Source: Bagarius yarrelli (taxonomy: Eukaryota > Chordata > Actinopteri > Siluriformes > Sisoridae). Taken from it: a stretch of DNA of 64,000 nucleotides. The stretch spans positions 7,939,510 to 8,003,509 of the forward strand of contig VCAZ01000003.1 of NCBI GenBank assembly GCA_005784505.1, written 5' to 3'. A program made the position numbers and the translations under genes. Under the pieces are notes generated by a model. The model was not told where the DNA came from. It did not search any database and saw nothing but the letters and a program-made list of their open reading frames with translations. The stretch's first letter is position 1; every line of letters begins with the position of its first letter. Shown in pieces: positions 12,241 to 24,242 of the stretch.

Positions 12241-13340
12241 TATTCAATATTCCATCTGTTCTAACAGAAAATATTTAGTCGGTTCAGTAGCAGTAAATTA
12301 AGGCAAATATACTTCTGACCAGTCATACCATCACTTTAATTCTTTATCTGATTGATCTGAACTAATTTAACAGAACTGTATATTGCCCTGTGCACAATAT
12401 GTTATTTTAGTTATTATAACTTGTCAAATTAATTCATTTTCACTGAAACAAACAAAAAAAAAAACATGTTTGGGGTCTTTAAATGTTTACAAAATACCAA
12501 ACCTTTTAACCACTGTACATTTATTTATCCTTAATTAATTTGTAAAGCTGCCTTTGTGATTTTGTAAACCTAATCCTGTTTGTAGTACTGTAAATTAATT
12601 CTAAAGATGGAAATCTTTAAATGTCTCTGTGGATATCCTATAACTCTAAAATGTACCAAAAATAAAAATTTTCCAGATCCACATAATGGTAGGATTTTAT
12701 GAATATACAGCTACATTACAACATCTGGTTCTAACCAGAACAACTAGAACACTATAAATTATTTGACAAATTTTCATCCCCAAACAACAGGTTGAAGATG
12801 AGCTATATGAGCTGTAAAATGCCTACAGTTAACACATTAAGGATTTCTAAAAGGTTTCAGAATGTTTTGTTGTATTTATGGCAGAAACGGTCCGAATTCA
12901 GTCTGTATTTCTATAAATGATTTTTATTATAGACTGGATTTTTGTGCATTGGGATTGTTTTAATCTTTAAACTGAGCATTATATAGTTACGCATATTTAG
13001 ACCATAAACACGGTATATTAACAGAGACTGAGCATTTGGGTTGCCAGAGATAATAAACACTGTTGTCTCTCCGCCTTTATCAGCTATGTGAAATACTCGA
13101 GTCATTTCGGAGGTTTTCCATCTGCTCCTAACATTGTGAAATAGGACACTCAAGTTTCTTCCCAACCTTCCCAATCCGGCCGCCCCTCTTCCACTTTAGT
13201 TACAAAAGTAGCTCTAGCACATATGCGGTTTAAGAATGCAAATTTAAACTAGTTTACTCGTTTATGGGGCAGTAAATCAATATCATTCTGTAAGCTTAAA
13301 AAGTTTCGCTTAAAACAAACAGCCATGGAAGGATCTGGCG
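12241..13340. other. Intergenic, nothing recognised
   Basis: AT-rich sequence with short open frames only. A minus-strand frame at 12911-13174 has no recognisable family features or splice context. Confidence 0.4.
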
Positions 13341-13484
13341 AGCGGGCGGGGCGGCGGGAAATGTAAGATAGGGAGGGGGTTTCCTCTCAGAGTAGGATTG
13401 ATTAACTAATAACACGCTATTAATTAAACTCTGTGAATTTGTTCGCTTCGATGTAGCGTGACTTTTGGACCCTAATGGCGATTA
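13330..13484 (+). promoter_or_regulatory. GC-rich promoter of the SCHIP1-like gene
   Basis: A short GC-rich island in AT-rich surroundings contains an Sp1-type GC box (gggcggggc, 13344-13352) followed by an E2F-like ggcgggaaa (13353-13361). It lies about 130 bp upstream of the proposed first coding exon. This is inferred from composition and motifs only. Confidence 0.5.
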
Positions 13485-15640
13485 ATGTGTCAAAATCAGC
13501 GTTGCGATAAGGAGAGGTAAGAAACTGACTTCATGCTATCCGCCCCCTAAGAAAAACAGTCTTTGGCATGTGTGGTATGGTCCTAATAACTTTATAGAGT
13601 TATAGAATAAATGTCTTTCAACTTCGACACAAATTTACGTTTGTTACCCTCAGAACTAGTATGTTAAACCGTAAAATTATATCTCACTGTAAATCTTTAT
13701 GTAAGATCTCTAGTGCAACAATAACACCCTGTTACTTAACTATATCTCCTGAAGGTTTTGTGTATGTTTTAATTATACCTAAAGCCTGGCATTAAAATTC
13801 AGATCTATTGAAAATGGCTTTAGTCTCAAAAGAGTTTTTGTCACTAATCAGCCCATGGAGGAGGAGGTGGACAGCAGTGGGCAGGAGGAACAGAATGCTG
13901 ATGACCCTGCCCTTTCTGGTGCCAGCTTTGTGGCACAAAACCAGCCTCAGCACCTCCAGAAGCCCTACACACAAGACCAGGACCTTCCCATCATGCACTG
14001 GGAGGACTTGAGTTTACGAATAGCCGAGCTTGAAAAACAAGAGGAAGAGAGAAGGAAAAATGCAGAGGTTTGAAAACTGTCACACTTTTTGTAAAGCATC
14101 TGCTCTTAGGAATTGTCATCTTCTATTATTTTGTCTGTCCTGGCATCAGGGACGCTGCTAGCAATTTTAGGCCCGATGAAAAAATATAAAGTTGGGCCCC
14201 ACATCTATTCTAAACCAAACATACTATTTCATTACTGCTAGTACTGTTCCTACTAATAAAACAGATGTCCGGGGGGGCCCCCAAAATGTCTTTAGAATCG
14301 TCCTAACTACTAAAACCCCAGCCGTCCCCAGTGGCGCCCCTGCCTGGGCATTGGGGTGATTCATTATCACAGACAAAAAAACTGCTGTAGAGAAAAAATA
14401 TGATCCTAAAGTACATGTTTGTTGTGATCTTATTTTAGTTCATGGTTTTACCAGACCAAGAAATTGTGCCAGGACACTGGCATCATGTAAAGCACCAGTC
14501 ATTTAGCAAAACACCATGGGAAGATGGAGATAATCTGGGAGGACATCGTTTTCCATGCATTACATCTCGGTATGTCATGCTTACTTTTTAGCTATAAATA
14601 ACAAAAATGGAACCAGCTTGTTTTAGCGGTTGATAGGTGAATACCACAGCTTAAAGTGGGTTACAATTCGATTATTTGGTAATATATCCTTTGTGACAAA
14701 AGCATGTTGGTTTTGAATTTGTTTCAAATAAATATCCTTAAGCAAAAAAAAAAACAATCCTGCTTTAGGAAAATGTAAGAATCACCAAGGAATGGCAAAA
14801 GAGTTGTGTTCATGTCTTTTTATATATTGTAATATTTGGGAAAACAGTTTTGACAGACATCATCTGTTTATAGGTTTAACAGTTCGAAAAAACTCCAACT
14901 GTGTTTTATCAACGATACTGAAAGTGATCAAGAGAGTGATGAAGGGGCATCTTTTAAAGAGGTAAACAATTTTTCAAAAACTCATCTGAATTTGCATTTA
15001 AAGACAAATAGGATTGTAATTTATAAGACTGTGCTTCCTTTTTACTGCCAGAAAACACACGAGTCCACAGGACAGAGGCGACAATCTGCTGGCCTGAAAC
15101 AGGAAGTGAGAGCAGCTCTGAGTGAGCTCCGAGATAAGCTTTGGGCTGAACAGAGGCAGCAACAGGTGTCTTTAATGCATTCAGGCTTTGCACAATATAA
15201 TACGTTGGGATGTCATATCGGTGACTCATTCACTCTTTTGTACTAGATTGTGTTTGTTCATACATTGTTCTGCTGTGTTTTGTTGACGCAGCAGCTGAAA
15301 CACAAGGATGTAAGCTTCAGAAGAAGAAAGCTCAGCCGTAGTGATCTGCAAACCTGCTCTGTGCTTCAGCTAAATGCCCTCAAGACGTCCCTCAATAAAG
15401 ACATTCAGGGTTTGTACATTTTTCTTTTTTTTTTTAAATGTGCATATAATTACAACTATGTAATATACAATAACTTGGCAAACATTTGAGACAATCTACA
15501 TATACCTTTCTGTGTGTGTAATTATTTATATATTTACAGACCTGAGCTCAGAATTAGTAAAGCATCTGGTGGTGAGGGACAATTTACGGACAAAGCAAGA
15601 TGCCATGCTCCTGGACGTACAGGATATGACATCGCTGTGA
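13485..15640 (+). CDS. SCHIP1-family protein (schwannomin-interacting protein 1-like)
   Basis: Seven exons join in frame into about 282 residues: 13485-13516, 13803-14067, 14439-14569, 14874-14961, 15052-15165, 15292-15409 and 15540-15640. The C-terminal coiled-coil domain is the family hallmark. It reads DLSSELVKHLVVRD and TKQDAMLLDVQDMT, against ELVQLLLIRDELHTEQDAM in SCHIP1. Upstream are MHWEDLSLRIAELE (SCHIP1 MDWEALEKHL) and LQLCFINDTESDQESDEG (SCHIP1 LQICFVNDSGSD). SCHIP1 binds schwannomin/merlin and acts at ankyrin-rich membrane domains in neurons; that role is only inferred here. The protein is much shorter than full SCHIP1 and lacks its long acidic N-terminus, so it may be a separate paralogue. 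The start is uncertain: 13485 stays in frame across the first intron, but 13855 (MEEEVDSSGQ) is an alternative. Confidence 0.8.
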
Positions 15641-17456
15641 CTCACATTAAACTATAATTAGCTTGTATAATAATATAAATGACTGTATAAAAGGCCTTTT
15701 TTTGTAATAATGGCCCAATATATATTAAAGCCACAATTTATTGACCTATATGTTTTTTGTACACTAACAAAGCCATAAGATCCTGTTTGTCTTGATTTGG
15801 TTTTTTTGTGCTCACACAAATAATACTTATAATTGTAAATAGAATTATTCTAGTCACAAGTTTTATTGTGAACTTTTTATTTTACATTTTATAATCCATA
15901 CAAACTGTGAAAATGGCTTTTAAGTGTGTTAATAACTTTTATTAAAATATGAATACATGTACAGTAATATAACCATATTATAGGCTGAATATGGGATAGT
16001 AGATATATAATACACTAACACAAATTTTATGTATTTTTTTATTGACGTAATATAACTGAATAAATTTGTTATGTTAATAAAACTTCTTTTTTGGTAAAAC
16101 ATTTCTTGTGATCAGTTTGTGCCCTGGAAAAAAAAACAAAGGATAAATGAGAAGAGTGAAGGTTAGATATTACAAGCAAACTTGTTTAGGATTAATATTT
16201 AACGAATGCTTCATATTTTGTATGTTGTTCATGCAATGCAAGTTTTGTTACACATTCAGTCATATGCAATGATACTCCGACACTTCAAACATGGTTCTGA
16301 GAATTTTGTATCCACCTGTAAACCAGACATTTGTATCCACCTGTAAACCAGACAGAGCATTAGCTGTGTATTCTTGGCAGATGTTTTAACTGAAGCTTCA
16401 CACTTGAAAAGTCAACAAGGATAGAAATATGCTCTAAGTTACAACCACCTGAAGTCTCACTTTCTACCTCGTAGCATGTCTAGTGGAGTGAATGTCAGTG
16501 TCTAATAAACCCAATCTCTCAGCCTTGCACAGCTCAGCTGCTCAGCCAAGCAAAATATGACATGGTCTGAGAGAGCAGGAGCAACAGAGAGATCCAAATA
16601 ACAAGCAACACACCTGTCTACTGCTAATATATGTTGTATTTTGGTAGATTGATAGACTGATTTTTTTTTAATTAGCTGATACAGACATTTGTGTTTAACA
16701 TCAATATGTAAACAAACCAAAGTATTTCTTGCTTCTCTAGCTGTTTCTACATGGCCGCACAACACTGTGTACCGTATTGAGTTTCCTTTCAGCATTTCGG
16801 TCTGAATGAATGGATATTAATTATTTACAGAAGTAAACCCATAAGACCACATGCCGTCGCACTGTAAGAACAGCCTCCATGTACCGAACACTTTATATTT
16901 AGTTGTTGACGTCTGTCTACAGCGGAACTGTGGCATTTAATTGTGGCTTCAAAAATAGATTGAATGAATTGTTCATTTTCCCAATCTGTAAGTATTTCCT
17001 GTTTCGATCGGGTCAACGATAGAAAATCTTTTTTTTCTGCAGGTAATTAGAAACTAGAAGGGTGAATGGAGAGGCAAAAAGCTTGTTACTGATTAAAAGG
17101 TTAATAGACCAAGTAAAGCTTAATCAGCAAAATCATTTGGTCAACATGAATTTCCTTTAGATGTCTGTGACAGTCAGGACAAATGCTTAACCATGTGATG
17201 AGGATACTTGAGTGCTACAGAAGAAATTTTCAATATTTATCTTATTCATATTTTTAATTCATTTTAATGTAATGCTTGTTTAATTTAAAGACTCCTTTAG
17301 AGAATTTTACTTGGAAATATTTGGAGACTTACTATTAAGCTACTCATCTGCGGGAATGTGATCAGGACTAATCCTTGGAAGGAAGAGGAAGAGGTGTAGG
17401 ATGAAGCGCTGTATCTTTGCCATAAACGGCTGATTACTACTGCTTTCTCAGGCACC
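15641..17456. other. 3' UTR of SCHIP1-like gene, then intergenic
   Basis: An AATAAA near 16077 could end the SCHIP1-like transcript. The rest shows no exon of a recognisable gene. A 24-bp segment (tttgtatccacctgtaaacc plus four bases) is duplicated in tandem at about 16309-16356. Confidence 0.45.
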
Positions 17457-18780
17457 ATGGCAGCTGTTTTACTGGAGCGGGACACAACCTCTAATTCCTC
17501 AAGTAACCACACAGATTTAATCCTCACAGCATTTCTAAGCTGCAGCAACGATGAGTCATACAAGTACATAATTTTACCGCTGTGCTATTCTATAACCTTC
17601 TTACTCAGTGTCATTTTAAACTCAACTGTCCTCTTGCGCTCATACCGCAGTGGCCACAGATGGAATACCTCACTAATTTATATGGTCAATCTGGCCTCCA
17701 CAGACTTAATGTACAGCTTGTCTTTGCCGCTCCTGGTGGCTAGCTATGTCATGCATGACCACTGTGTTTGGGGATTTTATGTGCAGGATGGTACGCTTTC
17801 TCTTTTATTTCAACCTCTACTGCAGCATCTTTTTCCTCACCTGCATCTCTGTGCACCGCTACATGGGCATCTGTCACCCCATCAGAACCATCAAGCTGGA
17901 GAGCAAGCGTGCCGCAAAGAGCACCTGCGCTATGGTCTGGGTTGTGGTGTTCCTGCTCACCTGCCCGATCTTTCGTTTCGCTCAAACTGGCAACCTGCCC
18001 AGAGTAGATGGAAATGGAAAAAATGCAACTATGGAAAATGGGCTAAATCAAGTGGGCAGGGAGATGTATACAAACTGTTTTGATGTTGCAACTGACACAG
18101 AGTTTTCAGAGTACATTCCATATGGAATTGTTCTTCATCTTTTAGGCTTTTTTGTTCCATTCATTGTCATCGCGTGGTGTTACTCGCAGGTGGTTTGGAC
18201 CATCTTTCAGACTTTGCACACCCAACCATACACGCAGGAAGCTGGTGATAACAAAAAAGGCCCTGCCACTCAGACCTCGCTCTCTATCTCCGGCTCTCAG
18301 AATGCACCATATATCAGCAGGCGGCGCAAGTCTATCAAAACAATCATTACGATCACCTTTTTGTTTGCACTGTGCTTCCTGCCATTCCATATCACCCGGA
18401 CGCTGTACCTCATCCTTAAACAGAGAAACGCAGAGTGCCACACCATCCACGCTATATCTGTCTGCTACAAAGTCACTCGACCCCTGGCGTCATTCAATTC
18501 ATGGCTCAATGCTCTGCTCTACTTTCTAACTGGGGACAATAGCATCTCTTGCTGTGGACTGACAGAAACCAGTCATCACATGCACCATGTCTGGCCAACA
18601 AGGGCCAATGGAGAAATGAAGGAGGAGGTGGTGGCTGAAAAAAGAAAACAGGGTGCAAAACAAACAAATAATCAACAAAGAAACACCAAACCTTTGGGAA
18701 TCACACAAAGGACTGTGAATATCACCAAACCCTGTGCGTGGTGGCTTTCCTATGAGCTGTCTGTGTCTGATCAATTATAA
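17457..18780 (+). pseudogene. P2Y nucleotide receptor (P2Y2/4/6-like), frameshifted
   Basis: This is a class A GPCR of the nucleotide-receptor family in one exon, with a good start context (caccatgg). TM1-TM2 are read in the first frame (YMVNLASTDLMYSLSLPLL). Then at about 17763-17770 the frame shifts by a net loss of two bases or gain of one, and TM3-TM7 continue in another frame. Family motifs include FGDFMCRMVRFLFYFNLYCS, the HRY box (CISVHRYMGICHP), FLPFHITRTLY in TM6 and YKVTRPLASFNS in TM7. The His and Arg residues used for nucleotide binding in TM6 and TM7 are present. TM7 continues NSWLNALLYF where relatives have an Asp-Pro pair (NSCLDPxLY), so that motif is lost. The tail is long and basic. 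The frameshift may be real or an assembly error; the TM7 change favours decay. Confidence 0.75.
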
Positions 18781-20280
18781 TCATGTAATAATTTGCATCA
18801 TAAAGCCATTTTAATCTTGTAAGATTTTCTATAATGGTAGTAACGCTAAGACTGCTTTACCTTAAAAACGGTTTAATAATTGACCTTAATAATTATTTAT
18901 TAAACGATTGTTTGCAACTGAGTTTTACATCTTCCTTCCTTAATTAATACAAGCCCCGCAATGGCTTTTAGCTAATGCGATCGATAAATATATATAAAAC
19001 AAGTCGATAAATAAAAAGGAAACAGGAAACAAGGTTACTAATTTATAGCCTGTGGGTATGTGTTGTATTAAAAATTAAACTCTTTCCTGTTCTGACCTTG
19101 GCACAAAATATAAATGAAGCATAATCCATTAATATCACTTTGACCCTAATGCCTGCATGGTGCATGATGATTATAGTTTAATGCTGTAAAATATAACAGA
19201 TGAAGAGAGGATCAAACTGTTTTTTTCATTCTTTTGCAATTTTTGTACAAAGATATTTAAGCATTTTAGTCACTTGTTAATCTTATACATCCACTAAACA
19301 CACGTTATATTTCCAGTTTGGGGGTCTGCTTATGTCTGCATTTATTTATTTATTTTTTGCTCAGGAATTCCACTGTCGAGGGCTTTAACAGAAATATATG
19401 AAAAAGCCTTCTGTTGTGTGTTGCTATATAAAATACACAATGTTATTCTTATTGGATAATGAATTGTGTTGTGTTTGTTAGTCCATTTTCTCTCTCTCGC
19501 GTTAAATAATTCCTAAAAGTAATCGTGTGAACGGAGCAGGAGACAAATCCGACGTGTCTATAGAGCTTGTAGTTTTCTTCATAGCCAGTATGAGGTGGTG
19601 TTGTTGAAGAAGATGATGATCATCACTATTTGGTTGCGGGGTAATATAGATATATTTTCCATGTTCTAAATGAATGAAAGCCAGAGTAATATCCAGACTT
19701 ACTTATCTTGCGCGTCCGCTTTAAGGAGAAAAATCGCGCACTTTTATCCGCGTCAGGGTGTCAAACTTGTTTTTACGCAGTTTATGCGATTTTCCTTTCC
19801 CTACTTTAAACTTGGGAAAGAGCTGCGTGGCTAGCTTACTAGACAGATCGCTTTCTTGTCTTTTTATACTTGGGTATCTCGAATAGGAAAATATTTCTAA
19901 GGTTATAACGTAATGTAGAGAGTTTAATGCAAGTTTCGCTAAGTGCTAAAACTACTTCTGCCTGGTGCCCGCGAGCGGTTGTTAAACCTGTCGGAGCTAG
20001 TCCTAAACTTACTTTAGCAATAACCCGAAGAACTAGTTAGGGGAGTTTTGTACACCGTGTCTAGTGTTCAAACCTTAGAACTTCTAACAAAATGCGACTG
20101 ATAAGGGACCACTTAAAATAATCCCCGCTCAGTTATCAGGCGGCTTTAAATTGGACCAAGCACTTTTCGCGTGCGGCCTGCTGGTCAGGCTTTCGCCGCG
20201 TTAAATTAGAATCTCACGCCGCTGTGGAGCGCACTCAGTTCGGCTGCTTGCTTCATCATACTTCGGCCTGCCAACCAGCC
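18781..20280. promoter_or_regulatory. Intergenic, with promoter of FAM122-like gene at its end
   Basis: 18781 to about 19480 is AT-rich with nothing recognised. From about 19700 to 20280 the GC and CpG content rises (for example gcgcgtccgc at 19710 and repeated cg steps at 20160-20230), as expected of a CpG-type promoter and 5' UTR directly before the ATG at 20281. Confidence 0.45.
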
Positions 20281-23200
20281 ATGGAAAGAATGGAAGTAGA
20301 CCAGTGCGCAGGCGCAGCTGGAGGGAACGGGGGCGGGGCTTTGCGGAGGTCCAACAGCGCCCCTATGATTACTAATGTCAGGTAAGAAGAACAAGCTAAC
20401 TTATACATCTGCATCTAAATGAACTGGTGCAAAGCGTTTGCAGATTTTTATTTATTAAGATTTATGACGTTTGATTGACGTCTGTATCCAAAGTTGCTTT
20501 TACATTTATATATTATTTTTACAACTGAGCAGTAAAGGATTAAGTAAGTAGTGGCAGCATGTTAGAAAAAAACCCATTATTTTATGATTAGTAGTCAACA
20601 GATATTCAGAAATTTTATTGCTATAAAAAATTAAATTAAAATATTTAATACAACCTCCTAATTACTAATAATATCTTTAGCAAGTGTTGAGATGATTGAA
20701 ATTCTGTCTGTCTGTTGTCTATGTCAGGCGTACTGAGAAAATCGCCTGGAGCCGATCTGAAAATATCAGAATCCATGTGCTTTTTTTCCTGCTTACACGA
20801 TCGTGGGTCATATCCTATCTGTGCCATATTAGAGGAAAAATCAGAATTGAGTCACTTGATACATAAGGTGTAAATGCGGCTCAAGAGACGATTAAAGAGC
20901 TACTGTTTTTTAAATACTTGAGACTTGCACCTGACAAATGTAAATGTAAAAAAAAAAATAATGATGAAACTGATGCATTTATAGTGGTAAGGGGCTGTCA
21001 GTTGGCCTGCTGCCAATGCTGAGGTCTAAAGTTTCAGTCTTTTAGTCACTTGCTCAGAAGTTAAACAGTGGAATGTTCAACAGTGATGGAATGACGGTGT
21101 TCAGCTCAAGCACTTCAAGTCGGTATCGCCGGAGCAGTGTGTCCGTCAACCCAAGCTGCCCATCTAGAGTAAGTGTTTGTTTATGTAGTGTAGCTGTCAT
21201 ATTGGCTACAAAAAATCAATGCATTGCCATTTTTGTTGTAGACCCTGCCTTTTTCTCCGTTCTCCTTGTGCAGCGACATACCAGATCACAGGCGACAGGT
21301 GAGATTCTGCAGCACAGAACTGAAGTATTTGATATTCATCTTTAATTGCATTGCCAATTTTAAGAAATTGGCATAGTTTGTGTACTGACAGGTTTTTTTT
21401 GGCTGCAGATAGAGAATATAGAACACACTCTCACGGGGAGTTTACAAAGACTAAGGTGATCATATATTTCTTTATATAATGATCATATATTTCTTTATAT
21501 AATGATCATATATTTCTTTATTATAATTATATAATAAAACAATGGTACTTAATGTTTTATGTGGATAATCTTTTTTTTAGTGCCTCAGCTACAGTCCCAT
21601 CACCTCCTGGACCGCACTGGCATGGGCATCTCTCACCTGTGAGTATAACACACCACTTTGGTCTAATTAGTCTTTGAGAATCTTTAAAGGGGTCATGAAC
21701 GGCCCTAGTTTTTATTTGTCAGGGTTTTTATTCATTTATTTTCACTTGTTTATTATGAATTTTAAAAAGCCCTCACAAAAAGGGGGAAAAATGTCCCTTT
21801 TTTAGAGGTCATCGGATACAAAATGCACCTTTACAAGGTGTATAAACTGAACTGTGTGTTTGGCAGTGTGTGTACACAACAAACCTATAATGATAAATAT
21901 CCACTCAGTTTTGGTCTTTTTTTTAATCTTGTTAAATAATTTCCTCTTTCTCAAATCAAGCTGTTTTTGTGATGTCACCCAGACCAAATCCACTCCCACT
22001 ATTGCTGATGGATTGTGATATGTATCGTATTATGAGGCCTCTGCCAATACACAGCCCTGATTATAATGTTATTGTTAATGTTAAGATTTTTAAATCAGGA
22101 AAAATACGTTAGAAACAATAGGCTATTTTTGACCGCCTCATCGGAATGCTCTGAATAAGCGTGGTGGATTGTTGTCTCAGAAGTAAACGCCCACTGCTAT
22201 GATTGGCTAACAGTTTTGCAGTTTTTATTTGTTTGGGTTTTTTTGCACTTATAAAGGTACACATAGTGATCATGTAACATTACTAAAAAGCGTTTACTCA
22301 CACTTGGGTAATGCAACATAACAGTCAGATCCAATATCACTCATCACAGCTTTTACTGATGCGGTCTAGAACTTTCTTTATAAATAAAGCTATTCCACTC
22401 ATTCCTAATGTTGGGATCCAATAAAAGGTTGTTCGGAGACTGCTTGTGCCAGATTTGGAACTGTGTAGCGTCTTCTCTCCAATGCCATTAGTGACTTGTT
22501 ATTTACCCATCACATACATGTGAATCGGTGGGCTAAACAGACAGTGATGTCGAAGCACGCGTTGATCTTTTTCTGCACTTATAACTTATAACTTGAACTT
22601 TATTTTTCTCCCTCATTGTCGTTAGGATTTCCAATCCCAAGACTCTGGAGTCACTCCTAATTCTTCCCCAAGTCCAACAAGGAGATTCAGGGGGTAGGTT
22701 TTACCCTTAAATACTGTATTTTATAGGAATGCACCAAACCTTTTGCTAAAAATACAAACAGAAAAATATATATCACTTAATATAAATCGCTTAAATGTAA
22801 AATTGCATATTTTATGTTAAACAAATTTTAGAAAAATTAGAAATAAATATTTAAAAGTTTGGTTTCTAATAAATATAAAATAAAAATCGCTTAAATTTTA
22901 CTTTTGCTCCAGCCATTATGTTAGCAGATTTTTTTTCATTCTTAAAATACTGTAAATTTTAGGAAATGCAGAAAAGTCTATGCACTGGGGCCAACGTCCA
23001 CAGCTTAACTGTAGCATTTATGAGTTTTGTGCCCGATAGCAAAACAAGAGTGTGTATGTAGTATGTCATACAATGTGTAAGACATAGGATAGACATAGGA
23101 TAGATTTATTCGTTAAAGCACATAGTTGAGACTAATTGTATATAAAATTCAGAAACCACTAAAAATACACCGAAATATTAAAAACTGCCATGAAGCAGAA

Positions 23201-24242
23201 ACAATCCCTTATTTGTAAGTGTGATTAAATGAACATAAATTTTCAAGAACTTCTCCCACCCAAGTCAAATTGTTTAGCCTCCTTCGTCCGTTTCAGGGCC
23301 ATTTTTTCCCCATAACCATAAATCTTCTGAACTCTACATTACACCGCTAGGACACTCATGTCTCACTACACCTCACCATCTCACAGTTCTGCCTCACCCT
23401 GTACGCTCTGTTACATTTTGTCTCTGTATTAAATTGTTTATTTAAAATGTACATTATAATGTTTATCACACTAATTTGTCTATAAACTATATACATTCTG
23501 GACATTGTACACTTATTGCACTATGCATAAAATGTACAAAATGTACACTTTTTGCACTATGCATAACTAGACTTTACATGCTGTAAATACTTGTACATGT
23601 TTATCTGCATTTGCACAGTTCTACTACTATTTGCACCTCTGGTAGATGCTAAACAGCATTTCGTTGCTATGTACTTGTACCTTGCAATGACAATAAAGTT
23701 GTATCTATCTAGCTACTGTACTAGCATTTCACTGATTTTCAACAGGGGATCAGTGAGCTCATCAGTGAGATGGCCAGTGGTTGCACCTTTAAAAAGAAAA
23801 GGTAAGAAACCCATCTAAACTTGTGTTCATGCAAATCATTTTTCCCCAGATGTAAAATATTCCAATAGAAATGTCCCTTTCAATTTCATTCTTGTATTTT
23901 TGCCCAATCAGGTGGAGTAGAATCTGATGGTCCACCTAAAAAACTCTTTGTTGCTGGAGTAACTGATCCTGCCCACATAACTAGTTGCACTCTCAGGTGA
24001 GCCCTTAAAAAAATAAATAGGAAGCACCCGATGTGCTATTGACCAACTTTGGAAATGATATTCTGCTTCTCTTCTTTCTCTGCAGTGTTTCAGTGAGTTT
24101 TTCTCTCTCTCTCTCTTTGTGCAGTGTTTCCCAGTCTGTGGACTCTCCCTCGAGTGCTGTACCTGTATGCTCAAGCCCTCAGAACATCACGCTCTCACTT
24201 TCCCCACCTTCGCCATTTACATCCCAACACCCTGGCATCTAA
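20281..24242 (+). CDS. FAM122/PABIR-like protein (PP2A regulator family), divergent
   Basis: Nine exons join in frame into 224 residues: 20281-20381, 21084-21168, 21242-21298, 21409-21455, 21581-21638, 22626-22693, 23746-23801, 23912-23996 and 24125-24242. The N-terminus has the family signature LRRSNSAPMIT followed by SDGMTVF. The middle has NSSPSPTRRF, and the C-terminal half has a short VAPLKRKG box, then PPKKLF, matching LGPLKRK and PKRLF in FAM122A/B. These family members bind and inhibit PP2A-B55; whether this protein does so is inference. The usual conserved helix (HEREVQTAMQISxSWEES) is replaced by QIENIEHTLTGSLQRLSAS, so it is clearly diverged. Proline- and serine-rich stretches suggest a largely disordered protein. 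Start chosen as the first ATG after the CpG-rich promoter, giving MERMEVDQC. Confidence 0.7.
21458..21520. repeat. 23-bp tandem repeat touching a splice donor
   Basis: Two full copies and one partial copy of gatcatatatttctttata plus three bases (21458-21480, 21481-21503, 21504-21520). The array begins immediately after the GT of the exon 4 donor of the FAM122-like gene. Confidence 0.95.
23340..23718 (+). mobile_element. Retroelement 3' end
   Basis: The segment ends in a stretch reading tgcaatgacaataaagttgt and an ATCT-type tail (gtatctatctagct). This is the look of the 3' end of a fish LINE or SINE that supplies a polyadenylation signal. It sits in the intron just before exon 7 of the FAM122-like gene. 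Confidence 0.5.

Noticed and set aside
12911..13174. 87-codon open frame on the minus strand
   Set aside because: No recognisable family, no start context or splice partners, and ordinary length for random AT-rich sequence.
24085..24124. Alternative acceptor for the last exon of the FAM122-like gene at the first ctgcag-tgtttcag
   Set aside because: It copies the start of the real exon, but the frame then runs through a CT repeat before reaching the conserved region; the second acceptor at 24124 gives a clean join.
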